A stretch of DNA of 64,000 nucleotides from Hallerella sp964587155 (GCA_964587155.1 CAZPKF010000007.1:1-64000), one strand, 5' to 3'; numbered from the stretch's first letter, positions 8,155 to 17,810 are shown. Numbers and translations: made by a program. Notes: generated from the letters alone by a model not told the origin.

Positions 8155-10311
8155 ATGGCTCGAGCTCGAAAATCAATCCGTCCTGATCCTTATCAAAAAC
8201 CTCTCCTCAAAAAGCTTTCTCCGGAGCAAAGTAAGCCGGGAACGTTGCCGCAATTTTTGGAACCGACTTGCGCACATTTTGATTTACACAGTGCTTATGC
8301 TGCCGCAGGAGACCAGCCAGAAGCGATACGGGAATTGGATGCTGGTTTTTCTCGAGGGGAACGCTTTCAGTGCCTTTTGGGCGTGACGGGATCCGGAAAA
8401 ACGTTCACCATGGCAAATGTCATCAAAGACGTGGGGAAGCCCACTCTTGTCCTGACGCACAACAAAACGCTGGCTGCGCAACTTTATCAGGAGTTCAAAA
8501 CTTTTTTCCCGAATAATGCGGTTGAATATTTTGTCAGCTATTACGATTATTACCAGCCCGAAGCTTACATCGTCCACACGGACACTTATATCGAAAAAGA
8601 TGCTGCGATAAATGATGAAATAGACAAGCTCCGTTTGCGGGCGACAAGTAATCTGCTCACGCGGCGCGATACGATTATTGTTGCCAGTGTCAGCTGTATT
8701 TATGGATTGGGGTCTCCGCGGGAATATTTTGATTTGATGATTCGGTTGCAAGTGGGGCAGGTTGTAGAGCGTGATTTGATTTTGATGCAACTTGTGCACA
8801 TTCAGTATCAGCGGAATGACTTTGCTTTGGAACGCGGATCGTTCCGTGTGCGGGGCGATGTGATTGAAATATATCCGAGTTACGATGACGTGGGCGTCCG
8901 CATTGAACTTTTTGGTGATGAAATAGAACGCCTTTGCCGATTTGATTTGGTGACTGGAGATGTGAAAGAAGTTTTGAAAGACGTTCGCATTGCGCCGGCG
9001 AAACATTTTGTGACGCGGGAAGATTCCCGTGAACGCATTGTGCAAAATATCCAGGTGGAGCTGAGTGAACGGATAGAACAGTTGAATCGCGAAGAAGCCG
9101 CGTTCCGAAAGTCGGGCAATCAGTCCGAAGCGGATGCCCGCGTGCTAGCCCGTTCCCGTTTAGAAAGCCGCACCCGTTACGATATGGAAATGATTCGGGC
9201 CACGGGAATTTGTTCTGGGATCGAAAATTATTCGCGGATTGTCGAAGAGCGTTTGCCGGGAACGCGGCCTTTTACTCTGATTGATTATTTTGGCGATGAT
9301 TGGCTTTTGATGATCGATGAAAGCCATGTGAGCGTTCCGCAGATAGGAGGAATGTCCGAAGGGGACAAATCGCGTAAGACAAATTTGGTGCAATATGGAT
9401 TCCGCTTGCCCTGTGCGCTAGACAACCGTCCAATGAATTTTGCCGAATTCGAATCGATGTATCCGCAGCAAGTTCTGTTTGTCAGTGCGACTCCCGGGGA
9501 TTATGAGTTGGAAAAAACGGGCGGAGCGGTTGTCGAACAGATCAACCGTCCAACGGGACTCCTTGACCCGGAAGTAGAGCTGTATCCGGTTGAAGGGCAA
9601 ATGGATGTTTTGCTCAAACGTATTGAAGACGTGACTGCGCGAAACGAGCGCGTTTTGGTGACGACGTTGACAAAAAAAATGGCCCAGGATTTAACGGATT
9701 TTTTGGTTTCGGTGAATGTCAAAGCCCGTTATTTGCACAGCGAAGTCAAAACTTTTGAAAGGCATAAACTTTTACAGGGCCTTCGCCGGGGCGATTTTGA
9801 TGTTTTAGTGGGCATTAATTTGCTCAGGGAAGGTTTGGATTTGCCCGAGGTTTCCCTGGTGGCGATTCTCGATGCGGACAAAGAAGGATTTTTGCGCAAT
9901 TATCGCAGCCTTATTCAGACGATGGGCCGTGCAAGCCGCAATGTGCACGGCAGAGTCATTCTTTTTGCCGACGTCATGACGGAAAGTTTGGAAAAAGCCC
10001 TGACGGAAACCCGTCGCCGTCGGAAAGTGCAGGAAGATTTCAACAAAACCCATGGGATTGTTCCGAAATCCGTCACCCGAAAGCTTGACGAGGATTTGGA
10101 AATGGCGGATCCGTTGGGCGAAATCATGGGAAAGGGCAAAAAGTCTTCAAAAAACAGAAAAATGCAGAAAATGCTCCCGCCAGAAGCAGAAGATTCCGAT
10201 GAAAATTCTTCGGTTGAAGAACTTGAAGCGAAAATGAAAGCGGCGGCGGCCCGCTTGGATTTTGAAGAAGCTGCGCGTTTGCGGGATATTCTTCGGGATA
10301 GACGGGGTTAA
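8155..10311 (+). CDS. uvrB: UvrABC system protein B
   Basis: Damage-verifying helicase-like subunit of nucleotide excision repair. 718 residues against about 670 in E. coli. Walker A GVTGSGKT is at residues 76-83, the DNA-gripping beta-hairpin YYDYYQPEAY follows, DESH is in the middle, helicase motifs V and VI (GINLLREGLDLPEV and GRASRN) are intact and a UVR motif closes the protein. The extra length is an N-terminal extension of about 30 residues rich in Lys and Pro before the conserved GDQPEAI, plus a lysine-rich linker before the UVR motif. No clear Shine-Dalgarno is seen before ATG 8155. Confidence 0.97.
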   Translation: MARARKSIRPDPYQKPLLKKLSPEQSKPGTLPQFLEPTCAHFDLHSAYAAAGDQPEAIRELDAGFSRGERFQCLLGVTGSGKTFTMANVIKDVGKPTLVLTHNKTLAAQLYQEFKTFFPNNAVEYFVSYYDYYQPEAYIVHTDTYIEKDAAINDEIDKLRLRATSNLLTRRDTIIVASVSCIYGLGSPREYFDLMIRLQVGQVVERDLILMQLVHIQYQRNDFALERGSFRVRGDVIEIYPSYDDVGVRIELFGDEIERLCRFDLVTGDVKEVLKDVRIAPAKHFVTREDSRERIVQNIQVELSERIEQLNREEAAFRKSGNQSEADARVLARSRLESRTRYDMEMIRATGICSGIENYSRIVEERLPGTRPFTLIDYFGDDWLLMIDESHVSVPQIGGMSEGDKSRKTNLVQYGFRLPCALDNRPMNFAEFESMYPQQVLFVSATPGDYELEKTGGAVVEQINRPTGLLDPEVELYPVEGQMDVLLKRIEDVTARNERVLVTTLTKKMAQDLTDFLVSVNVKARYLHSEVKTFERHKLLQGLRRGDFDVLVGINLLREGLDLPEVSLVAILDADKEGFLRNYRSLIQTMGRASRNVHGRVILFADVMTESLEKALTETRRRRKVQEDFNKTHGIVPKSVTRKLDEDLEMADPLGEIMGKGKKSSKNRKMQKMLPPEAEDSDENSSVEELEAKMKAAAARLDFEEAARLRDILRDRRG

Positions 10312-10378
10312 ATCCGTTTTCCTTGTTCTTTTTCTCTAAAATTTGTTTATTTTCTTTGAAAAAATCAAAGAGGACATT

Positions 10379-11419
10379 ATGAATTTGAAAAAAATCTTTA
10401 CCGCGATGAGTGCCGCTTTGGCGGTTTCTTTGACTGCTTGCAGCAGTGATTCATCTTCGAGCGCGGCAAATTCGGAATCCGATGCGTCTAGCAGCAGTGC
10501 CGCAGCGATTGAAATTCCCGAAGCCAACGGAGATTCCCTGTTCATCGTTTCCAATTTCAAAGCGGATTTTGCTTCGGCAACAGAGTTGAAATTTTCGGGG
10601 AGCGTGGCAGCCAATTTGAACATCGATACTTCGGTTGTCATCGACTCGGTGAATTTCCAATTGGGAAATGAAAGCGGTTTCGCTTCGTCTTCGGATTTTT
10701 CGTTCCAACAGTTGCCAGAGCCAATGCCGATGTTGTCTGTAGGCAGCGTCTTGCAACCGAAGTTGAACATTTCTTCGCTTACGGAATGCGGTGAGTTTAC
10801 TGTTTACCTGATTATTTATGGACATAACAACGAAACGAACCTGGTTGCGACCGCTTCAACGACGTTTACTCGCAGTGAAAATCAATGTGCAGTCGTTGAA
10901 TCCAGTAGCTCCAGTGCCGAACAAGAAACGGAACTGTCTGTGTGGAACGTCACCCTTTCGACGAACGCTATTGCAAAGCACGGCGTTGATTTTGATTCCA
11001 AGACCACATACATCCAGTCCGATTTAGAGGCTAATGCGGCACTTATTGATCTTTATCTTGTCAAGGAGTCTGGAACCCCCGTTCTTTACACGAATGCGGC
11101 GTTGACCACCGATTGTGTGGATCAGACAAATTGTGCGGGAAGCGGTGTCACTGAATCTTCTTTAATTGCCGAAGAAATCAAGAGCGGCGCAAATTATGTG
11201 GATTATCCGCAACCGGCTTATGTCAGCTCGTTTAAATATCGTGAATCCGATTTGACTATTTCCGCTTCGGATTTTGAATTGATTACGTCCTATGTTGTCA
11301 TTACTCCGGAATATGATCCGGCAACGGGAAAAGGATTCTTCGTCGTTTTGCCGAAGAGCCCGACAAAGACGGGTTCAAATTTTGACATAGAACTTACGGT
11401 TCTCGGCAATTGGAATTGA
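10379..11419 (+). CDS. Putative lipoprotein with poly-serine linkers
   Basis: A 346-residue secreted lipoprotein of unknown function. A signal peptide of 20 residues ends in the lipobox LTAC with Cys21 as the lipidated residue. Two serine-rich linkers follow: one right after the lipobox and one (VESSSSSAEQE) near residue 180, dividing the protein into two domains rich in beta-forming residues. Such linkers are frequent in Fibrobacter surface proteins. ATG 10379 is chosen because AGAGGAC lies six bases upstream; the frame opens earlier. An intrinsic terminator follows. I do not recognise the domains. Confidence 0.85.
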   Translation: MNLKKIFTAMSAALAVSLTACSSDSSSSAANSESDASSSSAAAIEIPEANGDSLFIVSNFKADFASATELKFSGSVAANLNIDTSVVIDSVNFQLGNESGFASSSDFSFQQLPEPMPMLSVGSVLQPKLNISSLTECGEFTVYLIIYGHNNETNLVATASTTFTRSENQCAVVESSSSSAEQETELSVWNVTLSTNAIAKHGVDFDSKTTYIQSDLEANAALIDLYLVKESGTPVLYTNAALTTDCVDQTNCAGSGVTESSLIAEEIKSGANYVDYPQPAYVSSFKYRESDLTISASDFELITSYVVITPEYDPATGKGFFVVLPKSPTKTGSNFDIELTVLGNWN

Positions 11420-11440
11420 TATTTTGATTGATTTTTTCAA

Positions 11441-11464
11441 AGGCTCCCGAAGGGGAGCCTTTTT
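11441..11464 (+). terminator. Intrinsic terminator after the poly-Ser lipoprotein
   Basis: AGGCTCCC pairs with GGGAGCCT across GAAG, followed by a short T run. It lies just before the GTG start of the radical SAM gene. Confidence 0.8.
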
Positions 11465-11474
11465 GTGAATTTTA

Positions 11475-12350
11475 GTGAATAAACTTTGGAGAATCACTCT
11501 GTTGACAAATCCGGACCGCTGTAATTTGCGGTGCGCTCTGTGTTTTTTGAATCAACGAGGGAGAGCTTTTAGCAAAGGGGAAATGCCGTGGAATGTAGCG
11601 GAAAAGGCTGTTCGCTTTTATGCGGCGAAAGGAATTGGCGAAGTTATTCCGAGTACGATGGGAGAACCGTTACTTTATTCTCATTTTGAACAGTTGGAAA
11701 GTTTAGTCCGCGAGTTGGGAATTCGCTTGAATTTGACGACGAACGGTACTTTCCCCGGCAAAGGTGCAGAGGCTTGGGCTAAAGAGCTGCTTCCGATTTC
11801 AAAGGATATTAAAATCAGTTGCTGGGGAATGAAAAAACGGAGTTTGGAAAAGCTTTGTCCCGGCATGGATGGTGAACGATTTCGTGAAAATGTGAGTGCA
11901 TTTGTACGAATGCGCCAGAAAATCTTGGAATCTTCTGAACTCCCACTGTCGAAAATTTCTTTGCAAATGGCGGTTTGTAAAACCAATCGGGATGACGTGG
12001 AAAGGGTTGTTGAGTGGGCTGCGGAATTGGGAATTGACCGGGTGAAGCTGAATCGGGCGGTTTTTCTTTCTGGCTCGGAATCGTTGCAAAAAATGGAACA
12101 GATTTCGCCAGAAGATTTTGGGGATTATCCAAAGTTGAAAAATGTGCCCGTGGAACTCGGAGGGACTTTTTTGCAATCCCCAAGAAAAAAGGATAGCTGT
12201 CCTTTTCTCGAACGGGAACTTTGGATTTTGCCGGACGGTTCGGTGGAGTTTTGCCCGGATCCTGAAAATCGTTTTGTGGGGATTCCTCCAGGGAAAAGTC
12301 GCTGTGAAATTTGCCATTTGTTCCCACAAAATTCCTTTTGCCGTAGATAA
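11475..12350 (+). CDS. Radical SAM protein with SPASM-like cysteine tail
   Basis: A 291-residue radical SAM enzyme of unknown substrate. The 4Fe-4S motif CNLRCALC places Cys16, Cys20 and Cys23 close to the N-terminus, followed by a TMGEPLL segment typical of the SAM-binding region. The C-terminal part has further cysteines (SCPFLE, EFCPDPEN, CEICHLF), suggesting an auxiliary cluster as in SPASM-like proteins. The only possible in-frame start before the cluster motif is GTG 11475, since a TGA lies nine bases upstream; no Shine-Dalgarno is visible. No peptide substrate gene is seen next to it, so a RiPP role cannot be claimed. Confidence 0.88.
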   Translation: MNKLWRITLLTNPDRCNLRCALCFLNQRGRAFSKGEMPWNVAEKAVRFYAAKGIGEVIPSTMGEPLLYSHFEQLESLVRELGIRLNLTTNGTFPGKGAEAWAKELLPISKDIKISCWGMKKRSLEKLCPGMDGERFRENVSAFVRMRQKILESSELPLSKISLQMAVCKTNRDDVERVVEWAAELGIDRVKLNRAVFLSGSESLQKMEQISPEDFGDYPKLKNVPVELGGTFLQSPRKKDSCPFLERELWILPDGSVEFCPDPENRFVGIPPGKSRCEICHLFPQNSFCRR

Positions 12351-12358
12351 AATTGTTC

Positions 12359-12364
12359 TATAAT
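12359..12364 (+). promoter_or_regulatory. Candidate -10 box for the RRM gene
   Basis: A perfect TATAAT between the radical SAM stop codon and the RRM start. The matching -35 region is poor. The short leader that follows contains a small hairpin (AGGCT/AGCCT, about 12371-12387). Confidence 0.4.
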
Positions 12365-12397
12365 TTGCAAAGGCTTATTTAACAGCCTGGATAAATT

Positions 12398-12667
12398 ATG
12401 AAAAGCATCTACGTAGGTAATCTCCCCTTTGCGTATCAAGACGCCGACCTCGCCAAACTGTTTGAGGAATTCGGTGAAATCAAGAGCGCAAAGATCATCA
12501 TGGACCGAGACATGGGGCGCAGCAAAGGCTTTGGTTTCGTTGAAATCGAAGACGATGGCGTTGCTATGAATGCGGTCGAACAGCTGAACGGCAAGGAAGT
12601 GAACGGTCGTCCACTCCGCGTCAATGAAGCTCGTCCGCGTGAAGTCCGCCCACGCCGTTTCCGTTAA
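12398..12667 (+). CDS. Single-RRM RNA-binding protein
   Basis: An 89-residue protein that is one RNA recognition motif plus a short arginine-rich tail. RNP2 is IYVGNL at residues 4-9 and RNP1 is KGFGFVEI in the middle, with the aromatic residues that stack on RNA present. Such proteins in cyanobacteria and Bacteroidota are cold-induced or RNA-chaperone-like; the role here is inferred only from the fold. ATG 12398 follows the leader hairpin, and a strong terminator follows the gene, so it looks monocistronic. Confidence 0.93.
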   Translation: MKSIYVGNLPFAYQDADLAKLFEEFGEIKSAKIIMDRDMGRSKGFGFVEIEDDGVAMNAVEQLNGKEVNGRPLRVNEARPREVRPRRFR

Positions 12668-12711
12668 GAGGATTTGAAAACAGATAACGACATTTGCCGT
12701 AACATTTCGAA

Positions 12712-12742
12712 AAGCCGCGCTCGCTTGAGTGCGGTTTTTTTT
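12712..12742 (+). terminator. Intrinsic terminator of the RRM gene
   Basis: AAGCCGCGCTC pairs with GAGTGCGGTTT (two G-U pairs) around a short loop, then an eight-T run. The right edge touches the last base of the convergent lrgB gene. Confidence 0.85.
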
Positions 12743-13437
12743 CAGGTGGGAAAAAATTTCAATAAAAGTGGAATCAAAATGGTTGTGACGATACCAGTCA
12801 CGCCGATAGCCAAAGAACTCATAGCACCTTGAACCTCTCCCATTTCAACCGCTTTGGCTGTGCCTACGGCGTGAGATGCCGTTCCTATGGCGACTCCTTG
12901 GGCAACCGGGTGTTTGATTTTACAAATTTTGCAAATGGTGGGAGCGACGACTCCGCCGGAAATTCCAGAAATGACAATTGCTGCGATAGAAATGGCTGGG
13001 ACGCCTCCGATTTCACGGGAAAGTTCGATTCCCATGGGAATGGTGATGGATTTAGGCAACAGTGAAAATTTTAGGATGTTTTCCATGCCCAGAATTTTTG
13101 CGCAAAGCATGACAAGGGCGAATGAGGTGAGGCTGCCGATGAAAATGCCGAACAGAATGGGGATGAAATTGGATTTTAATGCGTTCAGTTGTTTGTAAAG
13201 TGGAACCGCCAAAACGGCAGTCGCCGGGCCTAAAAAAATGGAAATGTAATCGCCACCGATATTGTAAGTTTCTATTTGAATTCCGGTCAGTAGTAAAAAT
13301 CCGATGAGGAGTGTGGCGGCGACAAGCATGGGATTGCAAATTGCCAATTTGAATCGGCAGCTTAAAAAAACGCCGATTTCGTAAGCGACGATGGTCAGGA
13401 CGATTCCAAAAAACGGGGTGTTCAAAACTTCATTCAT
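12742..13437 (-). CDS. lrgB: LrgB family membrane protein
   Basis: A 231-residue integral inner-membrane protein of the LrgB/CidB family with several hydrophobic helices. Conserved stretches are SLLPKSITIPMGIELS, GGVPAISIAAIVISG and IGTASHAVGTAKA. The family has been linked to control of murein hydrolase activity in staphylococci and to pyruvate uptake in Bacillus (PftAB). Its start overlaps the end of the lrgA-like gene by eight bases, so the two are a translationally coupled pair. Confidence 0.93.
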   Translation of the reverse strand: MNEVLNTPFFGIVLTIVAYEIGVFLSCRFKLAICNPMLVAATLLIGFLLLTGIQIETYNIGGDYISIFLGPATAVLAVPLYKQLNALKSNFIPILFGIFIGSLTSFALVMLCAKILGMENILKFSLLPKSITIPMGIELSREIGGVPAISIAAIVISGISGGVVAPTICKICKIKHPVAQGVAIGTASHAVGTAKAVEMGEVQGAMSSLAIGVTGIVTTILIPLLLKFFPT

Positions 13438-13795
13438 GATGTTTTTTATTTTCCAAAAAATTGATTAAAAAGTCAGAGGCTTTCCCTGTTGCGGCAATTG
13501 TAAAGATCGTAGTCAGAATGCACAGGAGAAACAAAACGAGGACGTTTCCTTTTAAGACACTGTATGTGGAAATGATTCCGACGGTTGGTGGTAAAAAGAA
13601 GAAGGGAAGGCGTTTTAAAAAGAAATCGGAAATTTCTGCGATTTGTTCAACTTTGACCAGTTTCGTACAAAGTAACAAAAATAGGATGATCATCGCCAAA
13701 ATGTTTCCCGGCAGAGGGATTCCGCAGATGCGGTGAAGTGTGTCGCCGATAAAGCACACGGAAAGAATTAGAGCGAATTGCAGTAAAAGTCTCAT
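13430..13795 (-). CDS. lrgA: LrgA/CidA family holin-like membrane protein
   Basis: A 121-residue protein with four predicted membrane segments and the family motif GIPLPGNILAMIILFLLL followed by FLPPTVGII. It is the usual partner of LrgB. The ATG at 13795 lies only 30 bases from the divergent ATG of the radical SAM gene at 13826, so the two promoters must overlap or lie inside coding sequence. Confidence 0.92.
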   Translation of the reverse strand: MRLLLQFALILSVCFIGDTLHRICGIPLPGNILAMIILFLLLCTKLVKVEQIAEISDFFLKRLPFFFLPPTVGIISTYSVLKGNVLVLFLLCILTTIFTIAATGKASDFLINFLENKKHHE

Positions 13796-13825
13796 GGTTT
13801 GCCAAAAATAATTATCTTTCCGATT

Positions 13826-16435
13826 ATGAACATATTCGATAAGCTGGGACAGGTCTTGCCCTCTGTAGAAAGTCCGGCCCGCTACATGGGCGGAGAAGCC
13901 AACAGTGTCGTTAAGGATTTATCCAAAGTATTGGCGCGGGTAGCGTTTGTATTTCCGGATTTGTATGAAATCGGTCTTTCGAATAATGGCCTTCGCGTTT
14001 TGTATCACGTAGTGAATCGTGAACCGGATTTGTTTATGGAAGTCGCTTTTGCGCCATGGGACGACATGGCGAAGCAAATGCGGGAACATCAAATCCCACT
14101 TTATACGCATGCGACGTGGACGCCTGTCCGAGAATTCGACGTCGTGGGAATGTCGCTTCAAACGGAGTTGAATTTTACCAATGTTCCTTATGTTTTGGAA
14201 TTGGCGGGAATCGCCGCATTTTCCAAAGATCGAAAGGAAGATGACCCGATCGTTTTGGGCGGTGGGCCTTCTATGGCGAATCCGGAACCTGTTGCCGATT
14301 TTTTCGACGCGTTCAACATCGGCGATGGTGAAGAGATGTTCCCCAAAATTGTTCGGACGGTGGGAGAATGCAAAAAGAAGGGGATGAACCGGGCTGAAAT
14401 TTTAGAAACGCTTTCGAAAATAGACGGCGTTTATGTACCCGTATTCCGTAAAATGATCCCTGGCGAATTTGGTCAAATGATTCCTGCCGAGCCGGCGACG
14501 GGCTCTTATGAACACACAAACGGCGTTCGCCGCGTTTTCATTCCGAAATTGAAAAAAGAAGATTATCCCGTTAAAAATCTGATAGCGAATATGCGCTTGA
14601 TTCACAACCGGTATAGCGTTGAAGTAATGCGCGGTTGTACGCAGGGGTGCAGATTCTGTCAGGCGGGAATTTGGTATAGGCCTTGTCGCGAATTAAATCC
14701 GGACGATGTCATTGATTTGGCAAAAGAAGGACTGAAGGCGACCGGGGAACGAGAGCTTGGCCTTTTGAGCCTTTCAACGGCAGATTACAAGCCGATAGAG
14801 CCTTTAACAGATTCTATTATCGACGATGCTTATTTTGATAATGTTGACGTGTCGCTTCCCAGTATCCGCGTCAGTAGTTTCGGACAACATTTGGCAGAAA
14901 AAGTCGCAGCGTTGAAAGGTGGGCGCAGTGCGACATTTGCTCCGGAAACAGGTTCGGAAAGACTCCGAAAAATGATTAACAAGACAATTTCCGATGAAGA
15001 CATGTACCATGCCGCGGAATATGCATTTTCTTCGGGAATGAACAAAATCAAACTGTATACAATGATTGGCTTCCCAACGGAAAATGAAGAGGATATGGAA
15101 GCCTTTTGCAATCTGATTGAAAATCTGGTGAAAATTGGTCGGCGGCATTTGCGCGGTGCGCAAATTTCAGTGAGTATGGGAATTTTGATTCCGAAATCGT
15201 TCACGGGTTTACAGTGGGCGGGGTTCATGGACAGAGAAACAGCCCTTTCGCACATTCAATTTGTCCGAAAACGTTTTTTCAAACATCCGAATGTGAAAGT
15301 GCAATGGGCAGATTGGGAAACGTCTCGGCTCGAAGCGTTTTACAGTCGAGGAGATCGTTCTTTAGCTCCGATGATTTACGAAGCTTATCGCCGCGGGATG
15401 ATTTTCGAAAGTGATGGGAACCGAATCCGTCCCAAAGATTGGGAACAAATTTGGCAAGACTTCCATTATGATGTCGGCTGGATTTATGAAACGCGGAAAA
15501 AGGAAAGCGTGTTCCCGTGGGACTTTATGCACGTCGGTGTAACCAAAGCGTTTTTGTGGCGTGAATATCAGAAAGGATTCAACTCGGAAGTTTTTGAATC
15601 GGCAAAGCCCGTGCCCAATTGTAAATGGGGTGAGTGTCAACATTGTGGCATTCCAGGCAATGGTCAAGAAGTCCGTTTGGCGGAAAATCCGGTTCGTTAT
15701 AAAGCGCCTAGTCGAACGCCAGAAGAAATTAAATCTCTTGTGGCGGCGCGTCGTCCTGTTTACACGCAGCGATTCGCTTATAAGCTGACTTTTCAAAAAA
15801 CGGGACTCAGCCGGTTTCTTCCGCATCAAAACATGCTTTCTGCGTTTGTCCGCGCTTTTGGAAAAGCGGGAATTCCTCTCCGGTACAGCGAAGGGTTTAG
15901 CCCCAAGCCCAGGGTCATCAACATGGGCGCATTGCCCTTGGGGCTAGAAACAGTTTGTGAAATTCTTGGCGTTGAAACCCTCGTTCCGTTGGACATTTCC
16001 CAACAAAATTTGCCGAAGCTTTTGGAAGAACTGAACGAACCGTTCCCCATGGGAATGCGCATTTTGAAAATAGAGCCGCTTTCTTACAAGCTTTCCTCGC
16101 ACTTTCCCTCGGCGATGACTTATTCGTTCAAGCCGGAAAACATTCCCGTCGGAATCGAAGAACTTTTTGCCCAAAAGAAACTGCCCGTTGTGCACAACCA
16201 CCGTGGACAGGCCATCGATTTGAACGAACACATTTTGAATTTGCAAATCCGCGATGGGAAAATTTTCATTCGCGTCAAATGCAACAATCAAGGCGGAACG
16301 GCAAGTCCTTACCCATTATTCGGTGGGCTGATGGGAATGGAGAAAGAATCCGCGGCAGCGAGCCTCGACGATGTTTCCCGCCAATTCCTCATCCGAAAGG
16401 AATCCATGCATTGGAGTGGTGATGAACAGTTTTAA
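13826..16435 (+). CDS. B12-binding-like radical SAM protein fused to DUF2344 (TIGR03960/TIGR03936)
   Basis: An 869-residue protein. The N-terminal third resembles the TIGR03960 B12-binding-like region (PARYMGGE, FPDLYEIGLSNNGLRVLY, VLGGGPSMANPEP). The radical SAM cluster motif CTQGCRFC gives Cys271, Cys275 and Cys278. The last 220 residues from about 650, beginning YKLTFQKTGLSRFLPHQN, match the TIGR03936/DUF2344 domain, which in many bacteria is a separate gene; here the two are one chain. Family function is not established, though the gene often sits near rng and rplU, suggesting RNA or ribosome modification. ATG 13826 is preferred to an upstream TTG at 13799. Confidence 0.93.
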   Translation: MNIFDKLGQVLPSVESPARYMGGEANSVVKDLSKVLARVAFVFPDLYEIGLSNNGLRVLYHVVNREPDLFMEVAFAPWDDMAKQMREHQIPLYTHATWTPVREFDVVGMSLQTELNFTNVPYVLELAGIAAFSKDRKEDDPIVLGGGPSMANPEPVADFFDAFNIGDGEEMFPKIVRTVGECKKKGMNRAEILETLSKIDGVYVPVFRKMIPGEFGQMIPAEPATGSYEHTNGVRRVFIPKLKKEDYPVKNLIANMRLIHNRYSVEVMRGCTQGCRFCQAGIWYRPCRELNPDDVIDLAKEGLKATGERELGLLSLSTADYKPIEPLTDSIIDDAYFDNVDVSLPSIRVSSFGQHLAEKVAALKGGRSATFAPETGSERLRKMINKTISDEDMYHAAEYAFSSGMNKIKLYTMIGFPTENEEDMEAFCNLIENLVKIGRRHLRGAQISVSMGILIPKSFTGLQWAGFMDRETALSHIQFVRKRFFKHPNVKVQWADWETSRLEAFYSRGDRSLAPMIYEAYRRGMIFESDGNRIRPKDWEQIWQDFHYDVGWIYETRKKESVFPWDFMHVGVTKAFLWREYQKGFNSEVFESAKPVPNCKWGECQHCGIPGNGQEVRLAENPVRYKAPSRTPEEIKSLVAARRPVYTQRFAYKLTFQKTGLSRFLPHQNMLSAFVRAFGKAGIPLRYSEGFSPKPRVINMGALPLGLETVCEILGVETLVPLDISQQNLPKLLEELNEPFPMGMRILKIEPLSYKLSSHFPSAMTYSFKPENIPVGIEELFAQKKLPVVHNHRGQAIDLNEHILNLQIRDGKIFIRVKCNNQGGTASPYPLFGGLMGMEKESAAASLDDVSRQFLIRKESMHWSGDEQF

Positions 16436-17090
16436 AATCACCTACGGAGACATTACGGCTGTTTCCGCAGATGCAATCGTCAATTCGGCGAATTGCGCTC
16501 CCGTTTGCGGAGGCTCCACCGAGGCGAAAATCCCAAAGCATTTCGCAAAAACTGTTCTGCATCATCGAAGATTACACTCAAATACATTATGAATTTTCAC
16601 CTGCTTTCTGCGAATTATCCATTGAAAAATGGAACGCAAAGTTTTGTACGGCTGCTGAACAAAACCTTTCGAAAATTTTGAACGGCGTTAAGGAAGAAGA
16701 AACGTTTCGCGACCGCATGAACGAATTGATGCGCCTCCGGAACATTTTTGCACCGGAACTCCAGCGGAATGCGGACGTCGACAGAAGGCTTTTTTCAAAA
16801 ATCAACGGCAAAAAAATTATCGGGTTTCCAAGAACTCGGCGCTAGCAATCGCTATCGGACTTCAACTCGATTATGCCGAAGCTTGCGACCTCATCGCCCG
16901 AGTCGGGTATGCCTTGTCGCCGGCGAGCAGAGCCGATTTGATTGTCCTCTTTTTTTTGGAGAATAAGGAAAAGTTCTTTCGGGAAGATGCAAAGATGAAT
17001 CAATACAAAGTCCTAGTCCTCAACGATATCTTGATGGAACATGGAGAGGAAGTACTCGGATACAGCCGGAACATCAAAATCTCCGCTTAA
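16422..17090 (+). pseudogene. Remnant of a macro-domain protein with C-terminal helical domain
   Basis: The pieces lie in order in different frames. An ATG at 16422, with GGAG five bases upstream, opens FKITYGDITAVSADAIVNSAN, the start of a macro (ADP-ribose-binding) domain. The domain then breaks off after CGG, having lost roughly 100 residues, and resumes in another frame near 16552 (LFCIIEDYTQ...) through MRLRNIFAPELQRNADVDRRLFSKI. Near 16825 a one-base loss shifts into a third stretch reading NSALAIAIGLQLDYAEACDLI and VGYALSPASRADLIV, ending at TAA 17088-17090. This C-terminal part is the domain found behind many Firmicutes macro domains. The start overlaps the 3' end of the radical SAM gene by 14 bases. 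A broken gene, probably acquired by transfer. Confidence 0.85.
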
Positions 17091-17187
17091 AGAAATGTCG
17101 CTCGGCAAGCGACCTTTGAAAATGGGAATCTACCTAAATAAAAAACATTGCAAAGCAATTCCGCATTGCGTATTTGGCGAGGTTTAA

Positions 17188-17810
17188 ATGAAACGGGGAT
17201 TTTCGGAAATTATTTTTATCTTGGACAGAAGCGCTTCCATGGTTGGCCTGGAAAAAGACACCATTGGCAGCTTCAACAATACGATTGAAAAACAGAAAAA
17301 GGAACCGGGGACAGCCAAAGTTTCCACAGTTCTCTTCGACAGCGACACTGAAGTTCTCCATGACCGCATCGATATTTCCCAAATTGAAGCGATGACGGAA
17401 AAACAGTATTACGTTCGAGGGGCTACAGCTCTCGGCGGCACGATTCATCACATCGGTAATGTTCATAAATACGCTCGGGAAGAAGACCGTTTTCATCATC
17501 ATTACAGACGGCGAAGAAAACGCCAGCTGTCGCTACTCGGCAGACAGAGTCCGTCAAATGGTAAAACGTCAAAAAAACGAAATACGGTTGGGAATTTCTC
17601 TTCTTCGGTGCAAACATCGATGCTGTCGAGACGGCGAGGGAGTACGGCATTTCAAAAGACCGCGCTGCGAATTTTTGTAATGATAAACGCGGAATTGAAA
17701 TCCGCAGTCGGGTGCAGGTGGAAATGCTTCACCGTATTCGCAATGACGAATTCATCCCGGACGATTGGAATGTCGAACTCGAAAAAGACGTGCGCCGTCG
17801 GAGTCGTTAA
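17188..17810 (+). pseudogene. Frameshifted VWA-domain protein
   Basis: The N-terminal half reads in one frame from ATG 17188 with GAGG five bases upstream: the MIDAS motif is LDRSASM and the family block VSTVLFDSDTEVLHDR is intact. After ALGGTIHHIGNVHKYAR, itself missing about five residues compared with relatives, the frame shifts near 17480 to KTVFIIITDGEENAS, then again near 17597 to YGWEFLFFGANIDAVETAREYGISKDRA, and ends RRRSR at TAA 17808-17810. Intact relatives are cytosolic VWA proteins of about 210 residues. It follows the macro-domain remnant directly, so both likely came and decayed together. Confidence 0.87.
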
